From assembly GCA_022828595.1 (NCBI GenBank), contig JAKGHH010000007.1, forward strand, positions 38,192,356-38,256,355: 64,000 nt of DNA, written 5' to 3'. Shown in pieces: positions 24,241 to 36,100 of the stretch. This DNA comes from Nelumbo lutea (Eukaryota; Streptophyta; Magnoliopsida; Proteales; Nelumbonaceae). Position 1 is the first letter of the stretch. Each line of letters begins with the position of its first letter. The notes below the pieces were generated by a model. The model saw only the letters and a program-made list of their open reading frames with translations. It was not told where the DNA came from and did no database searches. The position numbers and the translations under genes are program-made.

Positions 24241-24557
24241 GCGAGTCCAATCCGACCAAGACACGGGTCTCTCGTTATAAGAAGGTATTCCATGCTCAAG
24301 GTAAGGGACCCTCAGCTCTGGACACCCATACTGCTACTTAGCTTGGACCAGCATCCCTATACCTCGGCCCAGCCATCCATCACCTCTTACTGACTTGAGT
24401 GTTGGAATACCAACCTGGGGATAACTCCTCGAGCCTCTGACTTCTCCTTTCTTGATCACAGGTCTTGAAGCGCAGCCGCGTCCATATACACCACCCTGTT
24501 GGCAAGGACTATTTGGTTGCTCTCCTCAGCTTGTGCACCACCTTGGATTAAGCAACA
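24241..24557 (+). repeat. 5' LTR fragment of the Tat-type element
   Basis: It matches 27121-27444. Shared blocks are TATAAGAAGGTATTCCATGC, GGGGATAACTCCTCG and TTGGCAAGGACTAT. It ends GATTAAGCAACA. Confidence 0.85.
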
Positions 24558-24563
24558 ATAGAT

Positions 24564-24581
24564 TGGCGCCGTCTGTGGGAA
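24564..24581 (+). other. Primer binding site, Tat type
   Basis: TGGCGCCGTCTGTGGGAA lies six bases after the LTR. TGGCGCCG-type sites are usual in Tat/Athila Gypsy elements. Confidence 0.8.
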
Positions 24582-25040
24582 ATGCACAAAAAGCCTTTCC
24601 CGAAAATCTTTCATTCCTCACTACACAATCAAGAAAAGTGATCAAGATGCTCAAGAACCATTTCGAATGATCAACAGGTCGATCCCCATCTCGAGAATCT
24701 CGGCATCGCAGCCCTCCGCATCAAGAAATTCCACAGCCTCCAGCTGCGGTTGATCCTGTACAGTTCTGAGCAATGCAAGAGAGTCGATAAGATCTTCGAG
24801 ATGATGCAGACACTAGGATCTGTGGCACCGTCTAGCTGGGCCGTCCCCCTCATGCCCCAACGCATACAAATGACGATCCTCATCCCAAGGACCCCAAAAT
24901 GTGCTGGTTGGAAAGGAGGGGAGTGCGGTCCAAGCTTGAGAAGCAAAGACACAACAGGGAGGTCCGCCTCCATGGCCCGCTCCCATGAGCCCGACAACCG
25001 CACACACGCACCACTTCACACACACTGCGTAAAATGCGTT

Positions 25041-25102
25041 ACACCGCCGCGCTACATCGCCGTGCTACACAGTTGCACTACACAGCCGCGCTACACCGTA
25101 GC
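25041..25102. repeat. 13-bp minisatellite, four units
   Basis: The units are variants of CGCCGCGCTACA with one extra base. Each ends in CTACA, four in a row, inside the Tat-type element. Confidence 0.7.
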
Positions 25103-25594
25103 TTGACGCACCTCGCCGACTCAATTGATCTTTGAATGGCCTGAGCCCATGATGCATAGCTCGATAGCATATCACTGACCAACTTGACTCGGCTATCCAC
25201 AGACCAAGCCTAAGGTGGAGAAGAACACCCTCGCCCATCAAGGCTTGAGGGCAGTCATTAAACTCCACTCACCCACTGACTAACAGTCGGTCAAAGTTAG
25301 TTGAGCAACGGCCAACCCTTAAAGGGCCCCAAAAGCTCCCGAGACCAAAAACTGAGCATCCCAAAGATGAAAACTCGGAATATACTCCGGCTCCACTAGC
25401 CGGAGATTGAAGATCTCGGTCAACCCCAGACCTCGACCAAGGTAAGGCCGAGGAACCAAAAAAAAATGATGTATGTATGCACAAAAGTTTAGAACAAAAA
25501 TGTTTCATTAAGTTAAGCCATCAGTACAGTAGGTTAAAGCTCGGTATACTGAGCTATTATAAGAACAGGAAAAAACAAAGAACCTCGTTGCCAT

Positions 25595-25939
25595 TCAATC
25601 CTTGGCAGGGGGAACAGCGGCCTCGTCACCGTCCTCACCATCTTCACCATCCTTTCCCCCATCGACCTCCCCATCAATGAGATTGTTCGAAGCTGGTGGA
25701 GCGTCTAAGTCATACGCCTCCCAAATCTGTGCAATCTCACTCAGCTCTGGGCAGTGATGTAGAGCCCTCCTGCGGAAGACGTTGAATCCAACTTCAAAGG
25801 AAGCCGAGGCATACTGGTCCATCTCTTGTTGGAGCTCTATCGAGGCCTTGTATTGATCTATCGCCTCCTCGGCGGCCTCCTGCCTTAGTCGCTCCTTCCT
25901 TGCCTTCAGCTCGGTGATCTCTTGCCTTAGGCCTCGCAC
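25595..25939 (-). pseudogene. Antisense ORF (aORF) C-terminal fragment of the Tat-type element
   Basis: This is a 114-aa minus-strand frame. A charged helical N-terminus (about residues 1-35, ITELKARKERLRQEAAEEA) is followed by YKASIELQQEMDQYASASFE and VGFNVFRRRALHHCPELS. It ends in an acidic aspartate- and glycine-rich tail. This is the C-terminal pattern of the extra antisense ORF that many plant Tat elements carry. The function of that protein is unknown. The N-terminal gypsy-type transposase-like domain is missing here, so it is a fragment. I am fairly sure of the family from pattern memory, not from a search. Confidence 0.6.
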
Positions 25940-26019
25940 TACGTTCGCCTGCTAAGCCAATTGGGCCTTCAGCTCAGCCACCTCCTTCTCCAGTGCAGTT
26001 GATTGCTCCCTTGCTGCCC

Positions 26020-26430
26020 GAAGCTTGACCTCCCACTAGCATCAGAAACCCTTCATCGGCACCCGACCAAGCTAAGCCCCTAACTTCGGAGCTCGACACA
26101 CCATGGTCGAGCATTACAGTGGCCTCAACACCGAATCTCGGCCTCCTACCGGCATTAGAAAGCCCTTCCTTGGTACCCAACCAAGCTAAGCCCTCGACTT
26201 CGGAGCTCGGCACACCATGGTCGAGCATCACAGTGGCCTCAACACCGAAGCTCGACCTCCATCGGCATCAGAAAGCCCTTCCTCGACACCCGACCGAGCT
26301 AAGCCCCTGACTCTGGAGCTCAGCGCACCATGGCGGAGAATCACAATGGCTTCAACATCGAAGCTCGGCCTCCACCAGGAATTAGAAAGCCCTTCCTCGA
26401 CACCTGGTCGAGCTAAGCGACCATGCAGCA
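26020..26430. repeat. 113-bp tandem repeat, ~3.5 copies
   Basis: The landmark GCATCAGAAAGCCCTTC recurs at 26040, 26153, 26266 and 26380 (spacing 113-114). Each unit includes GAGCTCGRCACACCATGG. The small ORFs on both strands here come from the repeat. The array lies between the antisense ORF and the polypurine tract. Confidence 0.9.
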
Positions 26431-26814
26431 TTTCAGTCGAGGAACGAAGTGCCCTTCCTCAGCTCCACTAGGAAGATGGACCTCGAAGCTTATCTTGACA
26501 CCTCGACGCCCTGCCAAGCTACACGACCACATAACACTTTGGCCGATCACTCCCCTCCTCGGCTCCAGAATTAGGGGAGTGGTGTTTGGATTCCGAAGTT
26601 AGAATTCTTGGAGTTCTGCAGCCGACCATTGAAGGACTCCCCGACTACAGCCCACATTGCGCGGACCTCACTTTCTAGCAAACATCGAGGAACATCAAGT
26701 GGACTAGACGCTCAAATAGACTTCAACTAGACTTCGACTTGGAGTTCTTTAGCCGAGGAACAAGGTGCCTCGTCACGCTACACCTCGGTCGAACACCTCA
26801 AGCCTTGACTTCAG

Positions 26815-26828
26815 AACTGGGGGAGTGG
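26815..26828 (+). other. Polypurine tract of the Tat-type element
   Basis: AACTGGGGGAGTGG immediately precedes the LTR start TGTTTGGGTC. A near copy, TTAGGGGAGTGG followed by TGTTTGGA, sits 246 bases upstream at 26571-26590. Confidence 0.75.
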
Positions 26829-27444
26829 TGTTTGGGTCATGGCTAAGCTGGTCCAGAGAGACATGTGGCCGCCCTGTCACCGCCCGGTCAGCCCAGGCAT
26901 GTCAGCATAGCTCGGCCAGCTCCGCAGCATGCACTCTTTCTGCGACCTAGGTTGGGTTATGCTATTACTATGGCCCCCCATCTTATCCCCTCAGTCATGT
27001 TAGCTACCCGTGGCACGGATAAACATAACTACGAATAAAGAGGAGTAAGGAAGACAACTTCATCGGGTATTAGTACTCTATCACAAATACCTTGGCGGCT
27101 TACCTCATCCTGACAACCCCAGGAGCCCAATCCAACCACAACACGGGGTCCGCAACTATAAGAAGGTATTCCATGCTCAAGGTAAGGGACCCCTAACTTC
27201 GAACACCCATATTGCTACTTAGCTCGGACTAGCACCCTTATTGCTCGGTCTGACCATCTACCACATTCTACTGACTTGAGCGTCGGAGTGCCTATCCGGG
27301 GATAACTCCTCGGGCCTCTGACTTCTCCTTTCTTGATCACAAGTCTTGTAGCACGGACTCGTCCTTATAGCTTGACACCACCCTGTTGGCAAGGACTATG
27401 TGATTGCTCTTCTCAATTCATGCATCACCTCGGATTGAACAGCA
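26829..27444 (+). repeat. 3' LTR of the Tat-type element
   Basis: The repeat is 616 bp. It begins TGTTTGGGTCATGG right after the polypurine tract and ends GATTGAACAGCA. Its right half repeats 24241-24557. Confidence 0.8.
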
Positions 27445-29250
27445 TTAATCCTCATAGATTATATGCGCTACAGATCTCCTTCATCAATCATTCGTCAAAT
27501 CCAAAAAATGCTCTCAATATTTTAACTGAATTACCATCTTTTCAATCAACCTTGGGCATCCACGATTGACAATTGTTTGAATGCTATCCTTAGATAATGG
27601 TTTAAAAATCTTGATCATGCGCAAAGCTTAATAAGGATTTCTTAAGTAGTTCAAGTCCTTGCAATCAATGATAATGGCAAGGCTGTCTCCACCCTAAGCT
27701 TGGTCTTGGCTATGGCCAAAGAGGCTTCAATAGTTTTGGCATATTTCAAATTATAATTTCATCATTGTCGACAAAAGCAAAAAGTTACAGCATTGGAAGA
27801 GTAGTCTTGGAGAAGGGTATGTCGGGTGAAGCAAAAGTTTGGTATATTTCTACTAAAAAAATTGGAATTTTATGCTTTAATGGTTGTAAGGGTCTTTTTA
27901 TAATTTTAAATTTTCTATTATTGAAAATGTAAGGGAAGGGAGGTGTTTATACCTTTTTCCAAAACAATGGGAGAGGTTTTTGTTAGTGTCATAATATAAA
28001 GGAAGTTTATATGATTTCCAAAATATCTAGAAGTTTTATATTTTTCCATATAATTTAATGTATGTAAAATTTTAGTTAAATTGAAATGGATATAAATATA
28101 AATAAAGTTAATAAAGTAATGGAGAGGAGAGAATTAATGGCATTTGTTATTGAAGGAGATTTAGTGACATAATTAATGATGAGAGTTAAATTAAAGTAGT
28201 TAACGAGAAAGAGGATAGAGAGAGAGAGAGTAAATTGTGAGTTAACGAGGAGAGATAGGTCTTAAATGTGATTGACCAATTGAGTTATTTTGTTCAATTT
28301 TAAAATAAAAAAAATAAGATGAGAAAAAAAGGGTCTTTCAAAAGCAATTAGAAAGTAGAAATATACCAACTTGTCACATTCTATTTTAGTATATGTTTGG
28401 TATAATTTCCATTTATTCACTAATCGTTTGTATTTGATTTGTTTGCAAAACTGAATAATGAAACAATTTATTGACAAATGCCATTAGACACCACATCAGT
28501 ATAACAGTGAATAAATGTCTAACCGTTGGACGAAGCATTAAAATGAAGCTTCCCCCAACTGTAGGCATGCACATAAATTAAGGCCAACTTTTGCAAATTT
28601 CTATGCCTACGAATCAGCATAATAGGCTAAATGCTGAAATGGTGTCTATGTGACAGTATTTATTAAAAAAATGCCCACGTTTCTAAACATGACCTTAATG
28701 TATACAAATTATAGATAAGGAGACACTTAACCTCATGTTGATGCCTTTTGGCTTTGGGAGAATAACCAATCAGCCCATATCAGAATTTTGTAGTCCCAAA
28801 GTATAGGGTGAATGCATCCTGACCGTGAATTGATGCCAAATTCACAGGCAGGATGTGGTTTATAGGGGGGGAGGGCTGGAATTCAGAACTCTGCATCGGA
28901 TGTATCGTACTTCTCCGTTTGGCTTTTGGTCTCAGAAAAATAGGCATCTTCTGATTGATCAAGAGAGAGAATTTGAAAAAACACCTAGATTCTCTAAGTG
29001 AAATTAACTCGACAGGGAGTGAAACAAAGAGAAAAAGGGGTATTGAAGTCCAAGAGAAGACAAACCAAAGGAAGGTGGCGATTGTGCAAATTTGACTTAG
29101 TATTAGGATGTTGGACCTCTCAACCAAATCCACAATTCGAACGCAAAATTAAAAATAAAAAAAGCCACAAATTCCAACGCACATACCGGGGGTTCGTGCG
29201 AGTTTTGTATTCGTTCTTAACCAATCAATTCCCCTTTCCCCCTCGTTTCT
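27445..29250. other. Intergenic DNA upstream of the CSLD gene
   Basis: AT-rich and without a recognisable gene. A short stretch near 27570-27760 looks more codon-like (a frame reading INDNGKAVSTLSLVLAMAKEA), but I recognise no family. CCAAT occurs at about 29220 and a TATA-like GTAAATAAAA at about 29250. Either may belong to the CSLD promoter. The transcription start is not determinable from sequence. Confidence 0.4.
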
Positions 29251-29389
29251 CGTAAATAAAACCAAATTGGGTTTCCGTATCATCCATGGTTTGCACTGTC
29301 GATGACCTTTCTCCGGTCTTTCTCAAATCTCCAAATGACATCTCTCTTTAATCTACAATGGCTTCATTTTTCTGCTGGATAAACTCTTA

Positions 29390-29530
29390 ACATGATAAAC
29401 TGATTGATTATAATGAGAATCTCAAGATCTTCATCAACTCAAATAACCACGATGGCATCATCAACTAGCCCAACCATGATAAACTGATTGGTGTCAAGTA
29501 ACCACGATGGCATCATCGACTAGCCCAACC
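29390..29530 (+). repeat. Tandem duplication spanning the CSLD start codon
   Basis: Two successive units run from CATGATAAACTGATTG to ACTAGCCCAAC: 29390-29474 and 29475-29530. The second is shorter by about 29 bases. Both contain ACCACGATGGCATCATC, so the start codon and the next seven codons are present twice, 55 bases apart. Confidence 0.85.
29452..29487 (+). CDS. Upstream ORF copying the CSLD N-terminus (11 codons)
   Basis: This ORF arises from the duplicated start region. Its product, [11 protein letters not shown], shares the first eight residues with the main protein ([10 protein letters not shown]) and then stops at TGA, 19 bases before the main ATG. It is not in frame with the main ORF. 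The start context (ACCACGATGG, A at -3 and G at +4) is identical to that of the main start, so scanning ribosomes would be expected to use it if the leader begins upstream. Regulatory effect is inference. Whether 29452 is inside the mature transcript is unknown. Confidence 0.55.
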   Translation: MASSTSPTMIN

Positions 29531-30183
29531 AAGATGTCGTCGTCATCCTCCGCAGGACGTCCACCAACAGCTTTGAAATTTGCCCGACGAACATCCAGCG
29601 GCCGTATCGTTAGCCTCTCTCGGGACGAAGACGTAGACGGTTTTGGTGAGTATGGAAACTCCAATGACTATATTGATTACGCCGTACTAATGCCTCCGAC
29701 ACCGGACAACCAGCCCACGGCTGCAGGCGGCAGTGGTGCAATTGCCGGTGCATCCAGTGCTTCTTCCATGTCGTCTGACCGGCAACACCACCACCCCCAG
29801 TCTAAACCTGATGAACTTGGTTCATACGGGCAAGGGACTATTTTTGGAGGGGAAGCATCAAGACGGGTTGGAATGAACAGAAGAGGTGCAGAGGAGGAAG
29901 GTGGTGGTGGTGGTGGTGGAGGATTAGGCAAAAAGATGGATAGAAGAATGTCATTTGTGAAAACGAACAAGTCTATGTTGTTGAGAAGCCAAACGGGGGA
30001 TTTCGATCACAATCGTTGGTTGTTCGAGACCAAGGGAACGTATGGGATTGGGAATGCATATTGGTCACAAGACGATGAATTTGGTGATGACGGAGGGATG
30101 TCAATGTCTGATTTTATGGATAAACCTTGGAAGCCGCTTACCAGGAAGATCAATGTCCCTTCTTCCATCCTCAGCCCTTATAG
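29507..30183 (+). CDS. CSLD1: CSLD exon 1
   Basis: Encodes residues 1-225 and two bases of codon 226 (donor AG|GTATGC). It holds the cytosolic N-terminus: the FARRTSSGR block, a [11 protein letters not shown] block, a run of eight glycines, and the [10 protein letters not shown] block. Confidence 0.93.
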
Positions 30184-33100
30184 GTATGCATTTAATGCTC
30201 TCTTCCCCTTTCATGTTTGGGAAATTGTCTGAAACTCACCATGACTCCTCATCATTTCTCTTAAATTCAGGGTAACTTTTCAAAATGTCCAAGAACCCCA
30301 TGTCATGAGTTGATGTTAAATAGACTAAGGAATGTTGGTAGATTACTATTTTACCCTTTATTCTTTTATAAATGGAGCGCTTTTGATTCAAACAAAATTC
30401 ATTGGACACTCCATATCTACTTGCCATACAACTATTACTATATCCCTTTTAATTTCAAATGTAACAAGAAATGAAATCAAGAAAAGATCAATGGTTAAGA
30501 AGAGGACATGTGGCTATGTAGGACCCAAAGTCCACTTCTATCAGATGTCCGTTAGAACAAAGGTGTATTGAATAAAAGTTAGACTGACATAAAAATATGC
30601 TTAATAAGGTTGATATGCCATTTGGGGGCATTTTGGTCATAAAATTTACATTTATGCTAACATGGATAATTTCTGTCAATGGACACTAACAGTGCTTTGA
30701 CAGATGGTGAATTTTGAAAAACAATAAGTCATTGACATGGGTTTCTTTGGACATTTTGAAAAGTTATAGTGAGTTTAAGAGAAATGCTAAAAAGCCATGG
30801 CGAGTTTTAAATGATTTCCCTTCAATCTTTTTATCAGTTTATATATTACTAATTGTTAGATTAAGACTTCACAATTAATAAAATTATTAATGAATTAAAA
30901 AAGATGAAAATAATAATTAAATTAGTAAAAAATTCAAATAGTATATTTTATTAGTCTAGAAAATATTTTTTTATTAATTTAAAAACCATTTAAAAATAAT
31001 AAAAGTCAATAATGTTAATGGATATTTGTCAAAAAAAAAAAACTTGTGAATAAAAATTGATAACTAAGAAAAACATAATAACAATTGCAATCAATTTAAT
31101 GTGATATAAAAATAACATAAACTAATGTAAAATAATTAAATTTAATAGAAATAGTAGAAATTTTTACCTTTTTAAATTAATTAAATAAAAATATAATTAA
31201 TTATTTTTATTTGATTCAAACTTGTTTGATCCAATTAGGAATGTCGTATTGCTTCAGTTTCACTTAACAAAGCTTATGCATGGCATGAGTCCTTACTCAT
31301 GTAATTGTAAAGGTAAATTTTGCCCCATAAATAATTTGGTATTACATCTCTCAAAGGAGTGGTGCAAATAGTTAGAACTTTTTTTTTTTTTTTTGCATTG
31401 TACAAGGTGCAATTTTATACGGCTCATGATGCAATATTACAACTCAGTGAATTTTATAGTTTTTTTGTTTAGTGCATTTCTTGTTGGGGGTCAACTATGA
31501 TACTAGAAAGACATGATACTCAAAAAATCTAGTCAATCAACTGGTACTATTATAGTGGTAAATCTGGTGATATTCATCAAAACTTAAGGGGGGGTTTGAT
31601 TTCTTCCGGTATGTCTTTCCAACATCACAGATTTACCTTTGTTGTATTAATTGTACTAGTAAGAAAACCCATGCAAAGCATAGGGTTGAATAGAAATTTG
31701 GTTAAGTTTGAGTTGGCAAATTTGGGTTTTGACATCAACCTAGGTTTGGTCTTGTGTTAGCACTTACCCTTATCCAATCCATCTGATTATAACCCATGCA
31801 TTATTTGAGAGAACCAAGGGATTACAATGGGGGAGAGGGAGATGTTACAAACATTGACTACTTAAGTGTGTGTATGAATGAGAGAGAGAGAGAGAGAGTA
31901 ATTTAAGAATGATGAGTAAATTAATACTAAGAGAGTTTTGTGAGACTAGGTTTTCAAATTATGAAATTCCGAAACGTATTTGTAAGTTGAAATTTATGAG
32001 ACTTTATGATGGGAATATAAAGTATGTTTTAAATATTCAATGTGTTAAAGTTTGGCTCAAAGCTCGAAAATAAATAAATATATATATGATATAGAATATA
32101 AAAATATATTTTATAATATGTATGTATGCATGTATATATGTATGTATGTATGTGTTAAATGAGCCAAATTCGCGAGCTTTCGAACTAAACTTTTTATTGG
32201 TCGAGCTCGAGCTCAAATAACTAATCGAGCTTGATTAGAATTGAACTTGAATCGAACCTAATCGAATTTGAGCCTATACTATTCGATTAGAACTCTATTC
32301 GATTACAGCCCTATGGAGGAACCAGGGGAGCCATGACCCCTGCTATGACTGAAAAAACTTCATATATATTACACTCTCCCACGTATATTTTCCCCCTCCT
32401 CTACTCCCCCGCCTCAATGGTTGGCCGGTTGCCCCCCCCCCCCCCCCCAATGGCCTATCACATTTATTCTCCCCCCACCCCCACCCAATCCAATTTAAGT
32501 TTTGGCCCCTTCATAAAAGAATTCTTGCATGCATGAACAGGCTTCTGGTTGGAGTCCGTCTGATAGCACTGTTACTATTTCTGACGTGGCGAGTGAGAAA
32601 CCCTAACCCAGAAGCGATGTGGCTGTGGGGCATGTCTATAGTGTGTGAAATATGGTTCGCTTTCTCATGGATACTGGACCAAATGCCCAAGCTGAATCCC
32701 ATCAATCGAGCCACTGACCTGGCTGCTCTTCGTGACAAGTTCGAACAACCCTCACACTCAAACCCACAAGGCAAGTCCGATCTACCTGGGGTCGATATTT
32801 TCGTTTCCACAGCCGATCCAGAGAAAGAACCACCTCTCGTCACAGCCAACACCATCCTATCGATCTTAGCAGCAGATTACCCAGTTGAGAAGCTTTCTTG
32901 TTACATTTCAGACGATGGTGGTGCCATCCTTACTTTCGAAGCCATGGCTGAGGCTGTCAACTTTGCCGAGGTGTGGGTACCCTTCTGCCGTAAGCACAAT
33001 ATTGAGCCTCGTAATCCTGATAGTTACTTCTCCATTAAGACAGACCCCACTAAGAATAAGAAGAAACCTGATTTTGTTAAGGACCGGCGTTGGATTAAGA

Positions 33101-36100
33101 GGGAGTATGATGAGTTCAAGGTCAGGATTAATGGTCTACCTGATGTGATAAAGAAACGTTGCCGCGCCTACAATAAAAAGGAAGAGGCCAACGAGCGGAA
33201 GTTGGCTAAGGAAAAGAATGGTGGTGTTGCACCTACTGAACCCATCACCGTCCCTAAGGCCACTTGGATGGCCGATGGAACACATTGGCCCGGGACCTGG
33301 TATGAACCTAGTTCTGATCACAAGAAGGGAGACCATGCTGGGATTTTACAGGTAAAAGCCCTTTACTTCATACTTCAGTTCAATCAATCATGTCATTTTT
33401 TTCCTTTCTTTCTTTTCTTTCTATGGCCCTTGTTTTCTTAAATTTTAAAGTTCCATTGACCCAGGGCCCCGTTTGGTGCATCTTTTCACATGGTCTGTCA
33501 GCTATTTATAAGCCTGACGGACCATGATTTGGTCTTTTCTCGTTTGGTTTGCAGTAAATTTAACTGTCAAAAGCCAATGTGCTGAAAAGATGCAAGAAGC
33601 TCAAAACGGGCAATTTTCAAAAACTCAAAATGGAGCTTTTGCGTTTTTTTCTTCTATTTGTCTTCGTGCTAAAAGACGCACGAAAAGATATGCCTTAACC
33701 AAATGGGCTTTAGGCTGCTCATAACTTAATGCAAATGCTCAATGCGTCTTTTGACCGTTAGAGCTACCAGAAGTTCTTCTTAAAAAAACATGCCAAACGG
33801 CCCCCAATTTATCCATGTTCTTATTTCAAAAACATGTGAGACCCACAAAAAAATCCAATTTTCATGTATCATTTAAGGGTAAATAATAAAAGAAATAAAT
33901 GATCAAAGGGAAAATCTATAATATCGAAAAGACATCATAGGAAAAAGGCTTTTATTTGACCGATCACAACTGACCCTCTATGAATCTTGATGAAAACCCA
34001 CCTGATTGATTTCTACTTTTATGATGTCGGTTGATTGATTGGTTGTAAGTTTTTCGAGTATCATATCTTTCCGGCACCATAGCTAAACCCATGGTCAAAA
34101 ATGACTTTGCAAGGTACATTTACCCCAATAAATTAAACACAAAGGAAGATGGATAAGTGAACTTACTATACCTAATTATAGTGATAGAATATTACAAGCC
34201 TGCTCACAGATACTTGAATTTCCCATACATGATGCATGGATGGATAGGTGATGAGCAAAGTTCCTGACAGTGATCCAGTGTATGGAAACCCAGATGAAAA
34301 AGTGTTGGACTTCACTGGTGTTGATATTCGCATACCCATGTTTGCCTATGTCTCCCGTGAGAAGCGCCCAGGTTATGATCATAACAAAAAGGCTGGTGCC
34401 ATGAACGCCCTGGTTCGAGCTTCAGCCATACTCTCTAATGGCCCTTTCATTCTGAACCTCGACTGTGATCACTACATATACAACTCGCTTGCCCTTCGCG
34501 AGGGCATGTGCTTCATGATGGACCGTGGTGGAGACCGCATTTGCTACATTCAGTTCCCACAACGGTTCGAAGGAATTGATCCATCTGATCGTTATGCCAA
34601 CCATAACACTGTCTTCTTTGATGGCAATATGAGAGCTCTGGATGGCCTCCAGGGCCCCGTATATGTTGGCACTGGATGCCTGTTCCGAAGGTATGCCTTG
34701 TATGGTTTCCAACCTCCACGAGCCAATGAGTACTCTGGCTTATTTGGTCAGAACAAGAAACCAGCCGCTAATATTTCAACCCAATCAGAGGAAGAAGAAT
34801 CAGACGCACACCTACTCACAGGACATCCAGATTTGAACTTGCCTAAGAAGTTTGGGAACTCGAGTATGTTCACTGACTCGATAGCTGTGGCTGAGTTCCA
34901 AGGACGACCGCTTGCCGATCACTTGTCCGTAAAGAATGGCCGACCTCCAGGCGCACTACTCGCTCCCCGCCCACCGCTCGATGCCCAAACAGTTGCTGAA
35001 GCTATTGCCGTCATCTCCTGCTGGTACGATTCCATTTCATGTATTTCTGTGTTTAATGGTGTTAGGAAAACAAATTTTGATGAAGTTAGTCAGACTACAT
35101 TTTCCTGATTAGGGATGGCAAAATAGGTGGAGTTGTTGATTAATAAAACCCAAAAACCTAATGAAAATCCCTATTCAACTCCAAATTTCCCTAAATATAA
35201 AGCCTTACTTGGCTCCCTTGACCTCCCCCCAACTAGGGCTGTCAATGGGTTTGGTCTGACCCGACGGACTTGAACTGATTGGGCCAGTTCTGGTTCTGGG
35301 AATTGGAACCGATGAATCAGTTTTCAGTCCCGATATAGGATCCCGATTACTATTGGTTTGGAATCGGTTCCACCTAGTCTCGAAATATATATGTAATATA
35401 TATCAAACATGAATATTTATTTCGATTGGTTCGGTTCTGGGTCCAAAAATTACAAACCCTATCAAGTCTGGATTCAGGTCCTCAACATTTCATGTTGGGC
35501 TCATTCCGGTTCAAGCTGGTTCTGACCCATACCTGACCTATTGATAGCTCTACTCCCAACCCTCATTGTGCACCAAATCTATAGTGGGTTGGATTTTCCT
35601 TCACGGAAACGTAAAACCTAGGGTTGCAACTTGGGCGGGCCTAACATGATCCCGAATCGACCCAACCCAAAATTTTACATGGGTTGGGCTTGGATTTTCA
35701 GTCCTCGGGCTAGGCTCGGTCTAAGCCTTTAGGTAGCTCTAATCCGACCCAAATATATACATACATATATGCATACATACATAAATATATCTGTAAATAT
35801 TTACATAAATGCATATATACATATATAATTTTAGAGTGGCTTTATTGACCAACCTGAGCCTAGCCTGAGCCCAAATCCAACCCGAGTGAATCAAATTACA
35901 ATACGGGTTGGGCTTGGGTTAAGAAGTTCGGTTTTGACCTCGGGCTTGGGCCTTAAGCCAAAATTTTAGGGTTGAGCCTAGGTTTGACCACAAACCCAGC
36001 CTAACCCACCTGACTTGCACCCCTAGTAAAACCTTCATGACCCTAATGTGCCATATATAAGTTATAAACAAGTAAAATAATATGAATAAATATCAAAATT

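Larger units (their letters stand above)
24241..27444 (+). mobile_element. Non-autonomous Tat-type LTR element, 5' truncated
   Basis: A partial 5' LTR (24241-24557), a primer binding site (24564-24581), a 2.2-kb interior and a full 3' LTR (26829-27444) are in order on the + strand. The interior has a gag-like remnant near 24620-25000, a minus-strand antisense ORF, and 113-bp repeats before the polypurine tract. No pol is present. The left edge of the 5' LTR is cut off, so no target duplication can be read. Confidence 0.75.

Noticed and set aside
25974..26471. Several ORFs of 63-85 codons on both strands
   Set aside because: They repeat with the 113-bp tandem unit and have no independent support.
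32511..32855. 114-codon minus-strand ORF over CSLD exon 2
   Set aside because: Shadow of the CSLD coding strand; the other antisense ORFs within CSLD exons are shadows too.
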